From Blautia sp. MSJ-9 (GTDB taxonomy: Bacteria > Bacillota > Clostridia > Lachnospirales > Lachnospiraceae): 64,000 bases of DNA. The notes beneath the pieces are model-generated. The model made no database searches. It was given only the letters and a program-made list of their open reading frames with translations, and had not been told where the DNA came from. Location: NCBI RefSeq assembly GCF_018919065.1, contig NZ_JAHLQG010000054.1, forward strand, positions 1-64,000, given 5' to 3'. Positions 16,167 to 25,198 of the stretch are shown here, one piece after another. Position numbers and translations under genes: made by a program. Every line of letters starts with the position of its first letter. Positions within the stretch are counted from its first letter, which is position 1.

Positions 16167-17045
16167 ATGAAACAGGAAAATTACATAAAGGGTATGATAA
16201 TGATCATCCTGTCGGCGTTTTTCTTTGCTTGTATGAATGTAAGTGTACGTCTGGCAGGTGATTTGCCGTCTGTGGAGAAGAGTTTCTTCCGGAATCTGGT
16301 GGCGGCTGTGTTTGCGGCGGTGATTCTGATCAAGAATCGTACAGCGCCGAGAGTAGATAAGAAATATTGGGGACCGTTGGTATTGAGATGCGTGTGTGGT
16401 ACACTGGGAATTCTGTGCAACTTTTATGCAATCGACCATTTGTTGGTGGCAGATGCTTCAATTCTGAATAAGTTATCACCGTTTTTTGCAATTGTATTCT
16501 CTTTTCTGCTGTTAAAGGAGAAGATCAAACCAGCTCAGGCTGCATGTGTGGCGTTAGCGTTTATCGGATGTTTATTTGTAGTGAAACCGGGATTTCATAA
16601 TGCGGCACTTGTTCCGGCGCTGATCGGGGTCTGCGGTGGACTGGGAGCAGGAATTGCATATACGATGGTACGTGTGCTTGGAACTCATGGAGTGAAAGGC
16701 CCGGTGATTGTGTTCTACTTTTCATTCTTCTCCTGTCTGTCGGTTGTACCGTGGCTGGTATTTCACTTTACACCTATGAGCATGAAACAGCTTGTAACAT
16801 TGCTGATGGCAGGACTATTTGCAGCAGGCGGACAGTTTACGATCACGGCGGCTTATACTTATGCACCGGCAGGAAAGATTTCCATCTTTGATTATTCGCA
16901 GATTATTTTTGCTACGATGCTAGGATTTATCCTGTTTGGAGAGATTCCGGATAAATACAGCTTTACAGGATATGTGCTGATTATTCTGGCATCCTTGGGA
17001 ACATTTCTTTATAATATGAGGATAGCTAAGGATTGTAAACTATAA
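16167..17045 (+). CDS. EamA/DMT-family transporter
   Basis: About 292 aa with ten membrane segments arranged as two EamA repeats (each with F/YxxxxxL..A.....L.PLF.I-like cores, e.g. 'ASILNKLSPFFAIVFSFLLLKEKI'). This family exports or imports metabolites such as amino acids; the substrate is not predictable. ATG 16167 follows AGGCAGG and starts directly with the first helix; an upstream in-frame ATG (16095) would add 24 hydrophilic residues. It is followed 83 nt later by a DUF1284 gene. Confidence 0.82.
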   Translation: MKQENYIKGMIMIILSAFFFACMNVSVRLAGDLPSVEKSFFRNLVAAVFAAVILIKNRTAPRVDKKYWGPLVLRCVCGTLGILCNFYAIDHLLVADASILNKLSPFFAIVFSFLLLKEKIKPAQAACVALAFIGCLFVVKPGFHNAALVPALIGVCGGLGAGIAYTMVRVLGTHGVKGPVIVFYFSFFSCLSVVPWLVFHFTPMSMKQLVTLLMAGLFAAGGQFTITAAYTYAPAGKISIFDYSQIIFATMLGFILFGEIPDKYSFTGYVLIILASLGTFLYNMRIAKDCKL

Positions 17046-17128
17046 AACAAAAAAGGTTGTCAATAAAAACGCTTTGTGTTAAAGTATCCAATATGTCATA
17101 AAAAATTTAAGGAGAAGAGTGCACAAAG

Positions 17129-17533
17129 ATGTCTTTTATAAAAAATATTCCACTACGCCCTCACCATGGAATGTGCCTTGCATATTTCAAGGGTGAGGGA
17201 TACAGTGATGGATTTTCAGCACATATGCAGGAAATGCTGGATATTTTCCAGAAGGGAGCGAAGATACAGCTTCATGCAGATACAGATGAGATCTGTTCTG
17301 CCTGTCCCAATAATGAAAAAGGATGTTGTTCATCTTTTTCGCTGGTAGAGAAATATGATAAGGTAGTGTTGGAGCTTTGCAGTCTGAAAAATGGACAGAT
17401 TATGGATTTTCAGACATTTACTGACATTGTACAAAAGAAAATCCTGGCATCAGGAAAGAGGAAAGAAATCTGTGGGAATTGTCAATGGAACTCCATCTGT
17501 GAAAGTCAGAAGAGCAGATGGGAGAAATGCTAA
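17129..17533 (+). CDS. DUF1284-family cysteine-rich protein
   Basis: 134 aa. It shows the DUF1284 start LRPHHGMC, the middle CSACPNN...CC and the end C.NCQWNSIC. The seven or more conserved Cys suggest a bound metal or Fe-S cluster; the biochemical role of the family is unknown to me. An AAGGAGAAG site precedes ATG 17129. It lies between the EamA carrier and threonine aldolase, all on the + strand with gaps of 80-105 nt. Confidence 0.82.
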   Translation: MSFIKNIPLRPHHGMCLAYFKGEGYSDGFSAHMQEMLDIFQKGAKIQLHADTDEICSACPNNEKGCCSSFSLVEKYDKVVLELCSLKNGQIMDFQTFTDIVQKKILASGKRKEICGNCQWNSICESQKSRWEKC

Positions 17534-17638
17534 GAAAAATAGAATAACAGAATGAATAGCGTTCCGGTACAGAACAGAAGCTATGAATAAAAAAGTCAAA
17601 TGCGCAGATATTGCAGTAGAAAGGACATAACAATAAAA

Positions 17639-18694
17639 ATGGAAAATACAGAATCACGTTTATATTTTGCCAGTGACTACATGGAGGGTGCACATCCTGC
17701 GATCATGAAAAAGCTGATGGAGACGAACCTGGAGAAAACAGTGGGCTATGGTCAGGATCCATATACAGAAGATGCGAAAGAAAAGATCAGAAAAGCCTGC
17801 AATGCGCCGGAGGCAGAAGTATTCCTGCTGGTTGGCGGAACACAGACCAATGCCACAGTAATCGATGCACTTTTGAAATCCTATCAGGGAGTTGTGGCTG
17901 CGGATACAGGGCATATTGCAACTCATGAATCGGGCGCCATTGAATTTGGTGGACATAAGGTTCTGACAGTACCGCAGAAAGATGGAAAAATCTCTGCACA
18001 GCAGGTTGAGAAGCTGGTGAAGGATTTCTATGATGATGCCAATTATGAGCATATGGTAATGCCCGGGATGGTATATATTTCCCAGCCAACAGAATATGGT
18101 ACCCTGTATTCCAGAGAGGAATTAGCAGCTCTCAGCAAAGTCTGCCGGGAAAATCATCTTCCCCTTTATGTGGATGGTGCCCGCCTTGCCTATGCACTGG
18201 CAAGCCAGGAGAATGATGTGACACTGACTGATCTGGCAGAACTTAGCGATGTATTTTATATTGGAGGAACCAAATGCGGAGCATTGTTTGGAGAAGCAGT
18301 GGTTATACCGCAGAAAGGACGGATTCCTCATTTCTTTACGATCATCAAGCAGCATGGAGCTCTGCTTGCCAAGGGACGGATCGCAGGGATCCAGTTTGGT
18401 GAGCTGTTTACGGACGGGCTGTACCAGCGTATCGGCAAACCTGCAATGGAAGCTGCAGAGCAGATTAAGGCTGCACTGAAGAAGTATGGATATCAGCTTT
18501 CTCTGGATACTCCCACCAATCAGATCTTCTGTATTGTGTCTAATGATGTAATGAAAAAAATAGCCCAGGATGTGGAGTTCGGATTCTGGGAGAAGTATGA
18601 TGAGACACACTCTGTGATCCGCTTTGCCACAAGCTGGGCTACTACTATGGAAGATACACAGAAATTGATTCAGCTTCTGGAAAAAAATAAATAA
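17639..18694 (+). CDS. Low-specificity L-threonine aldolase
   Basis: 351 aa, fold-type I PLP enzyme. Motifs: SDYMEGAHP start, GGTQTNATVID (PLP phosphate contact), HESGAIEFGGHK, YVDGARLAYAL (Asp pairing with the PLP ring) and the PLP lysine in GGTKCGALFG. It cleaves L-threonine/allo-threonine to glycine and acetaldehyde in the cytoplasm. ATG 17639 is chosen over an upstream ATG because homologues start near this MENTES..F.SDY region and AGAAAGGA lies upstream. It converges on the histidine kinase gene with only 25 nt between and no clear terminator. Confidence 0.9.
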   Translation: MENTESRLYFASDYMEGAHPAIMKKLMETNLEKTVGYGQDPYTEDAKEKIRKACNAPEAEVFLLVGGTQTNATVIDALLKSYQGVVAADTGHIATHESGAIEFGGHKVLTVPQKDGKISAQQVEKLVKDFYDDANYEHMVMPGMVYISQPTEYGTLYSREELAALSKVCRENHLPLYVDGARLAYALASQENDVTLTDLAELSDVFYIGGTKCGALFGEAVVIPQKGRIPHFFTIIKQHGALLAKGRIAGIQFGELFTDGLYQRIGKPAMEAAEQIKAALKKYGYQLSLDTPTNQIFCIVSNDVMKKIAQDVEFGFWEKYDETHSVIRFATSWATTMEDTQKLIQLLEKNK

Positions 18695-18719
18695 GAGAAA
18701 AAATCAGTGGTCAGTTGAT

Positions 18720-19880
18720 TTAGAGGATTGTTACAGGCAGTATCAGGGCAATGGTGCTGCCTTTTTCGCTGCTCTGGGTTACTTTTACCTGGCCGTTGTG
18801 CTGTCTGGCAATCTCGCTTACAAGAGCAAGCCCCAGACCTGCACCGCCCATGGCGCGGCTGCGGGATTTGTCCACACGGTAGAAGGGATCAAAGATTTTT
18901 TCCTGATTTTCAGGGGAGATACCGATGCCTGTGTCAGTTACCTCCAGGACTGCAGATTCTGCAGAATGAATGTTTACAGTAACGGAACCGGAAGGCCGGT
19001 TATATTTGATCGCATTTTCAACCAGATTATAGACTGCCCGGTACAGAAGGATATAGCTGCCTGTAACAGTACAGTCACCTTCTGTCTGAATAAGCCGGAT
19101 CTGATGCTTGTCTGCAACCGGATCCAGATCGCAGAAAACTTCTTCTGTGAGTGCTGCAAGGGAAATAGTGTCAGAACGCTCTACAGTCTGAAGGCCTGTC
19201 ATGTCCAGCAGGATTTCCGCAAGATGGGAAAGCCGTCCGGTCTGTTCCTGAAGCATGGTGAAAAGCCTGTCGTATTCCCGGGGGGCATGTTCCGGCTTCT
19301 TATAAAAAACTTCCAGATTTGTCTGCATTACAGCTAGAGGAGTACGAAGCTCATGTGCTGCACTTGCCACAAACTGTTTCTGTGCAGAGAATGCATTGTC
19401 CAGACGGGCAAGCATGTCATTAAAGGATCTGGTCAGACGTGAGATTTCATCCTCTGAGAGTGGGACTTCCAGCGGTTCAGACAGATTCTGTGCCTGTACC
19501 TGACTGATTCTGTCGCTGAATTTGCGCAGAGGGGTCAGGGCTCTTCTGGTGACAAACCAGGTACAGATACTGCTGAGAAGAATAATGATACCTGTGGCGA
19601 TCATGCTCTGGAACAGAAAGTTGTTTTTGGTATTCTGGATCTGGTTTTCCAGATCAGGGATGAGGATTTTTGGATCTACATTGATGGAGATCGGGCTTGA
19701 ATTGTCGGGGGTGACCAGAACTACATAGTCGGAGATCCCTTCCAGACCGGTCACAGCAGAACGGCTGATGAAGAAATACATCAGTGCACAGGCTGTGATA
19801 ACCAGCCCGGAGATCAGCAATGTGAGCCGCCACTGGAGAGAGAGCCTGCGGGGGGAAAGTTTTTCTGAATAAAATTTCAT
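18720..19880 (-). CDS. Sensor histidine kinase (OmpR-type partner)
   Basis: 386 aa. Two membrane helices (about 18-39 and 92-112) bracket a short ~50-residue external sensor. Then come a HAMP domain (~105-160), the HisKA box with His176 (AAHELRTP) and the ATPase domain with NAIKYN, DTGIGI and GGAGLGLAL. It starts at ATG 19880 with GGAGGAC inside the 3' end of the regulator gene; the stop of that gene is 4 nt before. It is divergent from the redox operon at 21029, which may be its target (inference). Confidence 0.93.
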   Translation of the reverse strand: MKFYSEKLSPRRLSLQWRLTLLISGLVITACALMYFFISRSAVTGLEGISDYVVLVTPDNSSPISINVDPKILIPDLENQIQNTKNNFLFQSMIATGIIILLSSICTWFVTRRALTPLRKFSDRISQVQAQNLSEPLEVPLSEDEISRLTRSFNDMLARLDNAFSAQKQFVASAAHELRTPLAVMQTNLEVFYKKPEHAPREYDRLFTMLQEQTGRLSHLAEILLDMTGLQTVERSDTISLAALTEEVFCDLDPVADKHQIRLIQTEGDCTVTGSYILLYRAVYNLVENAIKYNRPSGSVTVNIHSAESAVLEVTDTGIGISPENQEKIFDPFYRVDKSRSRAMGGAGLGLALVSEIARQHNGQVKVTQSSEKGSTIALILPVTIL

Positions 19881-19884
19881 AGAT

Positions 19885-20553
19885 TTAGTCCTCCATAATA
19901 TATCCTTGTCCGATCTTATTCTGTATAGGATCATATCCAAGAGCAGTTCTCAGTTTTTTTCTTAAGGAAGAAATGTGCACCCGGATGGAGTTACTGAAGC
20001 TGTTCACGCTGCCGTCCCAGAGATGCTCGATCATTTCCTCAGGGCTGATGATCCGGTTGCGGTGAAGCAGAAAGTATTCCAGAAGTGCGCTTTCTTTTCT
20101 GGTGAGAGCCAGGGGTGTGCCATCTACACTGGCTTCTCTTGTGCGCGTGTCAAAGGTAATGCGGCTGCATCTCAGGCAGACATCCTCCTGGATAAATTTA
20201 CGGCGGGTGAGGCTGCGGATTCGGGCTTCCAGCTCCTCAAAATGAAATGGCTTGGTAAGGTAATCGTTGGCTCCCAGATCCAGACCTTCCACCTTATCCT
20301 GAATCTGTACTCTTGCGGAGAGTATGAGAACAGGAGTATTGGTATTGAAGGTACGGAACTGACGCAGGATTTCCAGACCGTCAATTCCCGGCAGGTTCAG
20401 ATCCAGAAGGATCAGGTCGTAATTCTCTGTCATACATAATTCCAGTCCCTCTTCCCCGTCAAAGCAGGTATCTGTTTCGTATCCGTCCATGCGGAGCCCC
20501 TCTGCCATGGAACGGCAGAGCTGTTCTTCGTCTTCTATAATTAAAATGTGCAT
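19885..20553 (-). CDS. OmpR/PhoB-family response regulator
   Basis: 222 aa. The receiver domain (1-~118) has the acidic pair ED (7-8), phospho-acceptor Asp51 in LLDLNLPG and Lys in TKPF. The C-terminal winged helix (~125-222) carries LTRKESALLEYFLLHRNRIIS and a typical wing. It is first in the operon with the kinase. The gene is preceded by AAAGGAGA, and the dispersed repeat copy 3 lies ~80-140 nt upstream. Confidence 0.94.
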   Translation of the reverse strand: MHILIIEDEEQLCRSMAEGLRMDGYETDTCFDGEEGLELCMTENYDLILLDLNLPGIDGLEILRQFRTFNTNTPVLILSARVQIQDKVEGLDLGANDYLTKPFHFEELEARIRSLTRRKFIQEDVCLRCSRITFDTRTREASVDGTPLALTRKESALLEYFLLHRNRIISPEEMIEHLWDGSVNSFSNSIRVHISSLRKKLRTALGYDPIQNKIGQGYIMED

Positions 20554-20631
20554 GATAGTCTCCTTTTTGAATTTTCGGTTTCATAGTTTTATAATATCAA
20601 AGTCAAAAGGCCAGAAGATATTTTGCGTTTG

Positions 20632-20690
20632 TACGAGTCAAGCGGATATTCGCACCCCCCGCAGGAGACTTACTTGATTCGGTTAAATTT
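20632..20690 (-). repeat. Dispersed repeat, copy 3 (minus strand)
   Basis: Read on the minus strand it gives 'TTTAACCGAATCAAGTAAG', a C/G-rich centre and 'GCGAATATCCGCTTGACTC', matching copies at 2523 and 6000. GAATCAAG and CTTGACTC can pair. It lies in the 5' region of the two-component operon. Confidence 0.6.
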
Positions 20691-21028
20691 CTGACTCTGA
20701 TATGTTATCAATTTTATCATAGCACACGAAGTATAAAATTCGTGTAAAAAAAAGAAAATGTTTCATATTATAGCAATCCTCTAAAATATCCGATTATAAA
20801 GTTCTTTTAACAAGTTTCAGATTTGTCTGTGACTGGCCATGAAATAAAATTTGAAAAAAGTTATTTTCTTAACACAGATTTTATTTCTCAGATGCTATAA
20901 TGTGTGCATATCAATAAAACGATGCCTGTTATGTGGGGACAAAATCCAAATCTGCAGACAGACACAGGAAATTAATTAAATGTAATATAAAAATCATAGC
21001 AGTAAAAAATGAAGGGAGCTTACTTATA
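20691..21028 (+). promoter_or_regulatory. Divergent intergenic region with promoter of the redox operon
   Basis: The ~340 nt after the repeat are AT-rich. TATAAT at 20896-20901 with an extended GATGC context is the best -10 for the operon at 21029. The -35 position 17 bp upstream (CACAGA) is poor, which would fit activation by the divergent response regulator. I see no other structure. Confidence 0.45.
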
Positions 21029-22225
21029 ATGAAGAACAGAAGAATGAAATTAATGGCGATTTTTGCAGCAGGTGTATTAAGTGTGACATCTATGGGAGGT
21101 ATTGTAACTGTACATGCAGGGGAGACTCTTGCAGTGCCTGCAGATGAAGCAGGTGTAGTCCAGATGGACGGAGAGGATGCTCAGGCAGCAGAAGATGGCA
21201 GTGTGGCAGCTTCCGAAGGTCTGATCGCAGGATCCTTCAAACCGTCAGAGATTGCTCAGCCTGCACAGGATACTTATGAATATCCATTCCTTGGAATGAA
21301 ATTAGGGATTTCCAAAGAACTGAAAGAGCAGATGGAGAAGAAGAACATTTCCATGTTTACAGATGAGAGATGGAATGACAATGCAGATGCAGTCACATAT
21401 GCTACAGCCAGCTGGTGTACCCTGACAGACGAGCAGAAGGATGCAGAGGTGGACAAGATGGGCACCGGATATGACGACTGGCTGAAAAGTCTCAGCAGAG
21501 TAGGTGTGATCGGAATGTATGATGAGGAATCCCAGAAAGATCTGGATACGATTACCGGTTGCACAGAGCATAAAGAACTGGGCACCAGCAGTGACGGCAA
21601 ATATAAATATTATCTCAGCACAAACAAAGATGCGGATGCAGATCTGTTAAAGGACGTGGAGGGGATTGAAGTAACACTTACAGAAATGACCCCGTTCCAG
21701 ATGCTTTCTGCATTTGATCAGCCGCAGGATACTGCTGACAGTACAGATGCAGCTGAAGGAACAAATGTAGGCAAATTTGAAACAACAGGAGTTGATGGAA
21801 AAACTTACACACAGGATATTTTCAGCAAATATGATCTGACTATGGTAAATATTTTCACCACCTGGTGTTCTCCATGTGTCAATGAGATTCCTGATCTGGA
21901 GAAGCTTTATCAGGAGATGAAAGATAAAGGAGTAGGAGTAGTAGGCGTGACACTGGATACAGTAGGCAGTGATGGAAAACAGGACGAGGAAGCAGTGAAA
22001 AAGGCTCAGGTACTTCAGGAGAAAACAAAGGCATCCTATCCATTCCTGATCCCGGATTCCGGAATGATGAACGGACGTCTCAATGGAATTTCCGCTTTCC
22101 CGGAAACCTTCTTTGTTGACAAAAACGGAAATATTGTAGGTGAGACCTACTCCGGAAGCCACAGTCTGGACGAGTGGAAAGAGATCGTGGAAAAAGAGCT
22201 GGAGAGTGTCACAGAGGGAAAATAA
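21029..22225 (+). CDS. Secreted TlpA/thioredoxin-like protein
   Basis: 398 aa. Residues 1-30 are a signal peptide (KNRRMK, hydrophobic core, VHA). Residues ~70-240 form a domain I do not recognise. The C-terminal ~150 residues are a TlpA/AhpC-type thioredoxin fold with the redox pair WCSPC (Cys280, Cys283), NIFTTW and a cis-Pro region (GISAFPETFFVD). It should act outside the membrane on thiols or disulfides. ATG 21029 follows GAAGGGAG and starts the signal peptide. The stop codon touches the start of the next gene, so the three-gene unit is translated together. Confidence 0.85.
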   Translation: MKNRRMKLMAIFAAGVLSVTSMGGIVTVHAGETLAVPADEAGVVQMDGEDAQAAEDGSVAASEGLIAGSFKPSEIAQPAQDTYEYPFLGMKLGISKELKEQMEKKNISMFTDERWNDNADAVTYATASWCTLTDEQKDAEVDKMGTGYDDWLKSLSRVGVIGMYDEESQKDLDTITGCTEHKELGTSSDGKYKYYLSTNKDADADLLKDVEGIEVTLTEMTPFQMLSAFDQPQDTADSTDAAEGTNVGKFETTGVDGKTYTQDIFSKYDLTMVNIFTTWCSPCVNEIPDLEKLYQEMKDKGVGVVGVTLDTVGSDGKQDEEAVKKAQVLQEKTKASYPFLIPDSGMMNGRLNGISAFPETFFVDKNGNIVGETYSGSHSLDEWKEIVEKELESVTEGK

Positions 22226-22390
22226 ATGGATAAATTAAAAACCAGCAAAATATGGAACAGTAAATGGCCGGCGCTGATTCTTATGCTTGTGGGAGCTTGC
22301 TTTATGGGATATGGGATTTTCCGCGGAGAGCTGGCAGTGGTGTTTACAAAAGCCATTAATATCTGTATGGAATGTGTAGGAATAGGATAA
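22226..22390 (+). CDS. CD1871A-family small CXXC membrane protein
   Basis: 54 aa. One membrane helix (~14-32, ALILMLVGACFMGYGIF) and a C-terminal CMEC motif (INICMECVGIG). I recognise the pattern of the CD1871A-family CXXC proteins of Clostridia. It starts on the base after the stop of the TlpA-like gene and ends on the base before the ATG of the polyferredoxin gene. It probably passes electrons or thiol equivalents between these two partners (inference). Confidence 0.82.
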   Translation: MDKLKTSKIWNSKWPALILMLVGACFMGYGIFRGELAVVFTKAINICMECVGIG

Positions 22391-23305
22391 ATGAGTAATC
22401 AAAAGAACAGCGATAACAAAAGTAATAAGAAACAAAACACAAAAAATATGAAGATCAATGAGTGGCCCCGCCACGGAATCCAGGCACTGTGGGCGCTCAT
22501 TACAAACAGTCATGTTACCGGCTTTGTCACAGGCAAAATTTACACAGGCAAATTGAAAAATGCCTGTGTTCCGGGCCTGAACTGTTATTCCTGTCCCGGT
22601 GCTGTTGGCGCCTGTCCTATTGGTTCCCTTCAGGCGGTGATAGGGAGCTGGAATTTCAAAATGGCTTATTATGTGGTGGGATTTCTTATCTTCATCGGGG
22701 CTATGGTGGGAAGGCTGATCTGCGGTTTTCTCTGTCCCTTCGGATTGATTCAGGATCTGCTGAATAAGATTCCATTTCCTAAGAAAATCCGCACATTCAA
22801 AGGCGACAAACTGCTTCGTAAGCTGAAATATGTGATTTTTGCAGTATTTGTGATTCTGCTTCCATTGTTTCTGGTGGATATTATGGGACAGGGTGCACCG
22901 TACTTCTGTAAGCTTATCTGCCCGGCAGGAACACTGGAGGGCGGACTGCCACTGGTACTCCTGAATAAATCCATGCGCAGTGCACTGGGCTGGCTGTATA
23001 TATGGAAGAATGTGATTTTGCTCATAACGATCATTCTCTCCATTTTGATCTACCGTCCGTTCTGCAAATATATCTGTCCCCTGGGAGCACTTTATTCCAT
23101 CTTTAATCCTGTCTCTCTGTATAAGTACAGAGTGGATAAAGATAAGTGTATAAAATGCGGAAAATGTGCAAAAGCATGCCAGATGATCGTAGACCCTGTG
23201 GAAAACTCCAACAGCCCGGAATGTATCCGTTGCGGCAGATGCAAGAAAGCCTGTCCGACAGGTGCAATCCAGTGTGGAATCAGAAGAACACCTGACAGAC
23301 TATAA
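22391..23305 (+). CDS. NapH/YccM-like membrane polyferredoxin
   Basis: 304 aa. After a basic N-terminus it carries about five membrane segments with cysteine motifs between them (CVPGLNCYSCPGAVGACP, CGFLCPFG, CKLICPAG, CKYICPLGA). The C-terminus (~245-295) has two 4Fe-4S ferredoxin motifs (CIKCGKCAKAC, CIRCGRCKKACP). It should carry electrons through or along the membrane. With the secreted TlpA-like protein and the CXXC peptide it forms an extracytoplasmic reducing unit, as in other Clostridia. The gene's last bases form half of the terminator at 23288. Confidence 0.9.
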   Translation: MSNQKNSDNKSNKKQNTKNMKINEWPRHGIQALWALITNSHVTGFVTGKIYTGKLKNACVPGLNCYSCPGAVGACPIGSLQAVIGSWNFKMAYYVVGFLIFIGAMVGRLICGFLCPFGLIQDLLNKIPFPKKIRTFKGDKLLRKLKYVIFAVFVILLPLFLVDIMGQGAPYFCKLICPAGTLEGGLPLVLLNKSMRSALGWLYIWKNVILLITIILSILIYRPFCKYICPLGALYSIFNPVSLYKYRVDKDKCIKCGKCAKACQMIVDPVENSNSPECIRCGRCKKACPTGAIQCGIRRTPDRL

Positions 23306-23330
23306 AAAGTAGTCTGCCAGGTGTTTTTGT
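23288..23330 (+). terminator. Terminator of redox operon
   Basis: AACACCTG.CAGACTA pairs with TAGTCTG.CAGGTGTT and is followed by Ts; the left arm overlaps the end of the coding region. Confidence 0.85.
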
Positions 23331-23427
23331 ATATTTTTGTTGGAAAATGTACAAAAATATCGAAAAATATATAAAAAACTGGTAAAATCATATTGTGAAA
23401 ATACAGAACAGAAAATGAGGTGACTGT

Positions 23428-24366
23428 ATGGCAAAGAAGAGAAGAAAACCGAAGATGGAATTCCGTTATTATCAGATGCCTGCCGGAAGTCCGATCCTGG
23501 CTCTTCTGGGACAGAAGTGGGTTCAGAATTATGGAAATGATGTGGATTATCTTCATTTTCACAATTATCTGGAGATTGGTTTCTGTTATGAAGGGGATGG
23601 ATTTATGGCGTTTGGTGAGGCTGAAATGCGGTTTTCGGGAAGAGAATTTACGGTGATTCCGCCCAATTATGCTCATACGACTAACAGTGATCTGGGTACG
23701 GTTAGTAAATGGGAGTATCTTTTCATAGATGTGGAAGGTTTTATGAAAAAATTTCTGAACAATCCGGTAAAGGCTGAAAAAATGATCCAGAGAATATATT
23801 CTAAGGCTTTATTTCTGAAAGAGAATGAGTCTCCTTCCATAGCTGCAAAAATTCTTAAGATCATGAATATCATGCGTGAAGGAGAAGAATTTTATATTGA
23901 AGAATCCAGTGGAGTTCTTGCGGCATTACTTGTAGAAATTGCCAGACTGAACCGGGCATCACCGGAAGACAGGGTGGAAGAGGAAACAGGAAAACTTACA
24001 AATATGATCACCCGCGTACTGGATTTTGTTTCTTATCATTATATGGAAGACATTCGGATTGAGGATCTGGCGAAGATCTGTCACATCAGTGAAACTCATT
24101 TCAGAAGAGTATTTACATCGCATATGAAGGTAAGTCCTCTGGAGTATATTAATTCTGTGCGGATTCATACTGCCTGTGAATTTCTGCAGAAAACAGATAT
24201 ACCGGTGGCGGATATTGCGCACAAATGTGGTTTCACGACCAATTCAACGTTTAACCGGAACTTCAGACAGATAATGGGAGTGACGCCGGTTGAATGGAGA
24301 AAGCGGCCGGAGAATTATGAACAGCAGCTTTTGGATTTCGATATTCATTCAGAGGAAGGATGGTAA
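23428..24366 (+). CDS. AraC-family regulator of the sugar ABC operon
   Basis: 312 aa. The N-terminal cupin (DYLHFHNYLEIGFCYEGDG, FTVIPPNYAHTT) is followed by a linker and two helix-turn-helix units at ~210-305 (IRIEDLAKICHISETHFRRVFTSHM; VADIAHKCGFTTNSTFNRNFRQIMGVTP). GAGGTGA lies 4 nt before ATG 23428. It is followed by a small membrane protein gene and then a sugar ABC transporter whose promoter has a good -10 but no good -35, the usual sign of AraC-type activation. Confidence 0.92.
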   Translation: MAKKRRKPKMEFRYYQMPAGSPILALLGQKWVQNYGNDVDYLHFHNYLEIGFCYEGDGFMAFGEAEMRFSGREFTVIPPNYAHTTNSDLGTVSKWEYLFIDVEGFMKKFLNNPVKAEKMIQRIYSKALFLKENESPSIAAKILKIMNIMREGEEFYIEESSGVLAALLVEIARLNRASPEDRVEEETGKLTNMITRVLDFVSYHYMEDIRIEDLAKICHISETHFRRVFTSHMKVSPLEYINSVRIHTACEFLQKTDIPVADIAHKCGFTTNSTFNRNFRQIMGVTPVEWRKRPENYEQQLLDFDIHSEEGW

Positions 24367-24372
24367 AAAGTT

Positions 24373-24882
24373 ATGAACTATAAGATTGTGGAGCAGGTAT
24401 CAAGAAAGAAAAAGAGCATGTCCGGAGTCCTGCGTGTGGTAATGATTGTTTTTGCAGTGCTTTTTGTGGTTATGGGAATCACGATTTCCCAGGCATTTAT
24501 GCTTCCGGGATTTCTGCTTGCAGGGCTGTATTTTGTTTTTGATATATTCAGTCAGAAGGATTATGAATACACGATGGAAAACGGTCAGTTTGAAATAGAT
24601 GTGATCTATGGCAAGAAGTATCGCAAAACAGCTCATATACTGGAACTGAGTAATCTGGAGACAGTGGCACCGCACTGGCATGAAAGTGTTGCAAGGTACA
24701 AAAAGAATGGTGGAACGGAGAAGCTGAAAAAATACGATTATACCTCTTATGATGAAGATACTCCTTATTATACAATGATCATCCGGGAAGACGGGCACAA
24801 AATAAAACTGCTTCTTGATCTTAATGAGGAACTGCTTCATGCGATGAAAACACAATATCCTGAAAAAGTCTATTTTGCATAA
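24373..24882 (+). CDS. Small membrane protein of unknown function
   Basis: 169 aa. Two membrane helices (about 20-38 and 43-58) are followed by a ~105-residue soluble domain rich in charged and aromatic residues (YEYTMENGQFEIDVIYGKKYRK ... LETVAPHWHE). It resembles short PH-like membrane proteins common in Lachnospiraceae; I cannot name the family with confidence. It begins 6 nt after the AraC gene and so is co-transcribed with it. Confidence 0.7.
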   Translation: MNYKIVEQVSRKKKSMSGVLRVVMIVFAVLFVVMGITISQAFMLPGFLLAGLYFVFDIFSQKDYEYTMENGQFEIDVIYGKKYRKTAHILELSNLETVAPHWHESVARYKKNGGTEKLKKYDYTSYDEDTPYYTMIIREDGHKIKLLLDLNEELLHAMKTQYPEKVYFA

Positions 24883-25198
24883 AATGAATTAAAAACTGTA
24901 AAATATGTACAAAAATTGAACGGAAAATTTATGAAATAAGAACAAAGGCCATTTTTAAAGACAAAAATATATATTTTTTTGTCCATGAAAGTGGCTTTTG
25001 TTATTAAAATAACATAGTAAATGAGAAAGTGAACAAAAAATATATTTTTAAATATTTTTAATAGTGCAAAATACATAAAATGGTCGAAATTGCACATTAT
25101 GTGTGCGGTTATGCAAACTATACCTGAAAATCGGATGCTATAATCAGCTTACAAGCGATTCGGAAGAAAGAATAAGCTTAATAAAGGAGGACATAAAT
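24883..25198 (+). promoter_or_regulatory. Intergenic region: terminator and sugar-operon promoter
   Basis: Very AT-rich. A hairpin at ~24947-25000 (AAAGGCCA ... TGGCTTTT with T-runs) probably ends the upstream pair. TATAAT at 25139-25144 is the likely -10 of the ABC operon; no TTGACA-like -35 precedes it. AAAGGAGG (25183-25190) serves the next gene. Confidence 0.55.
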
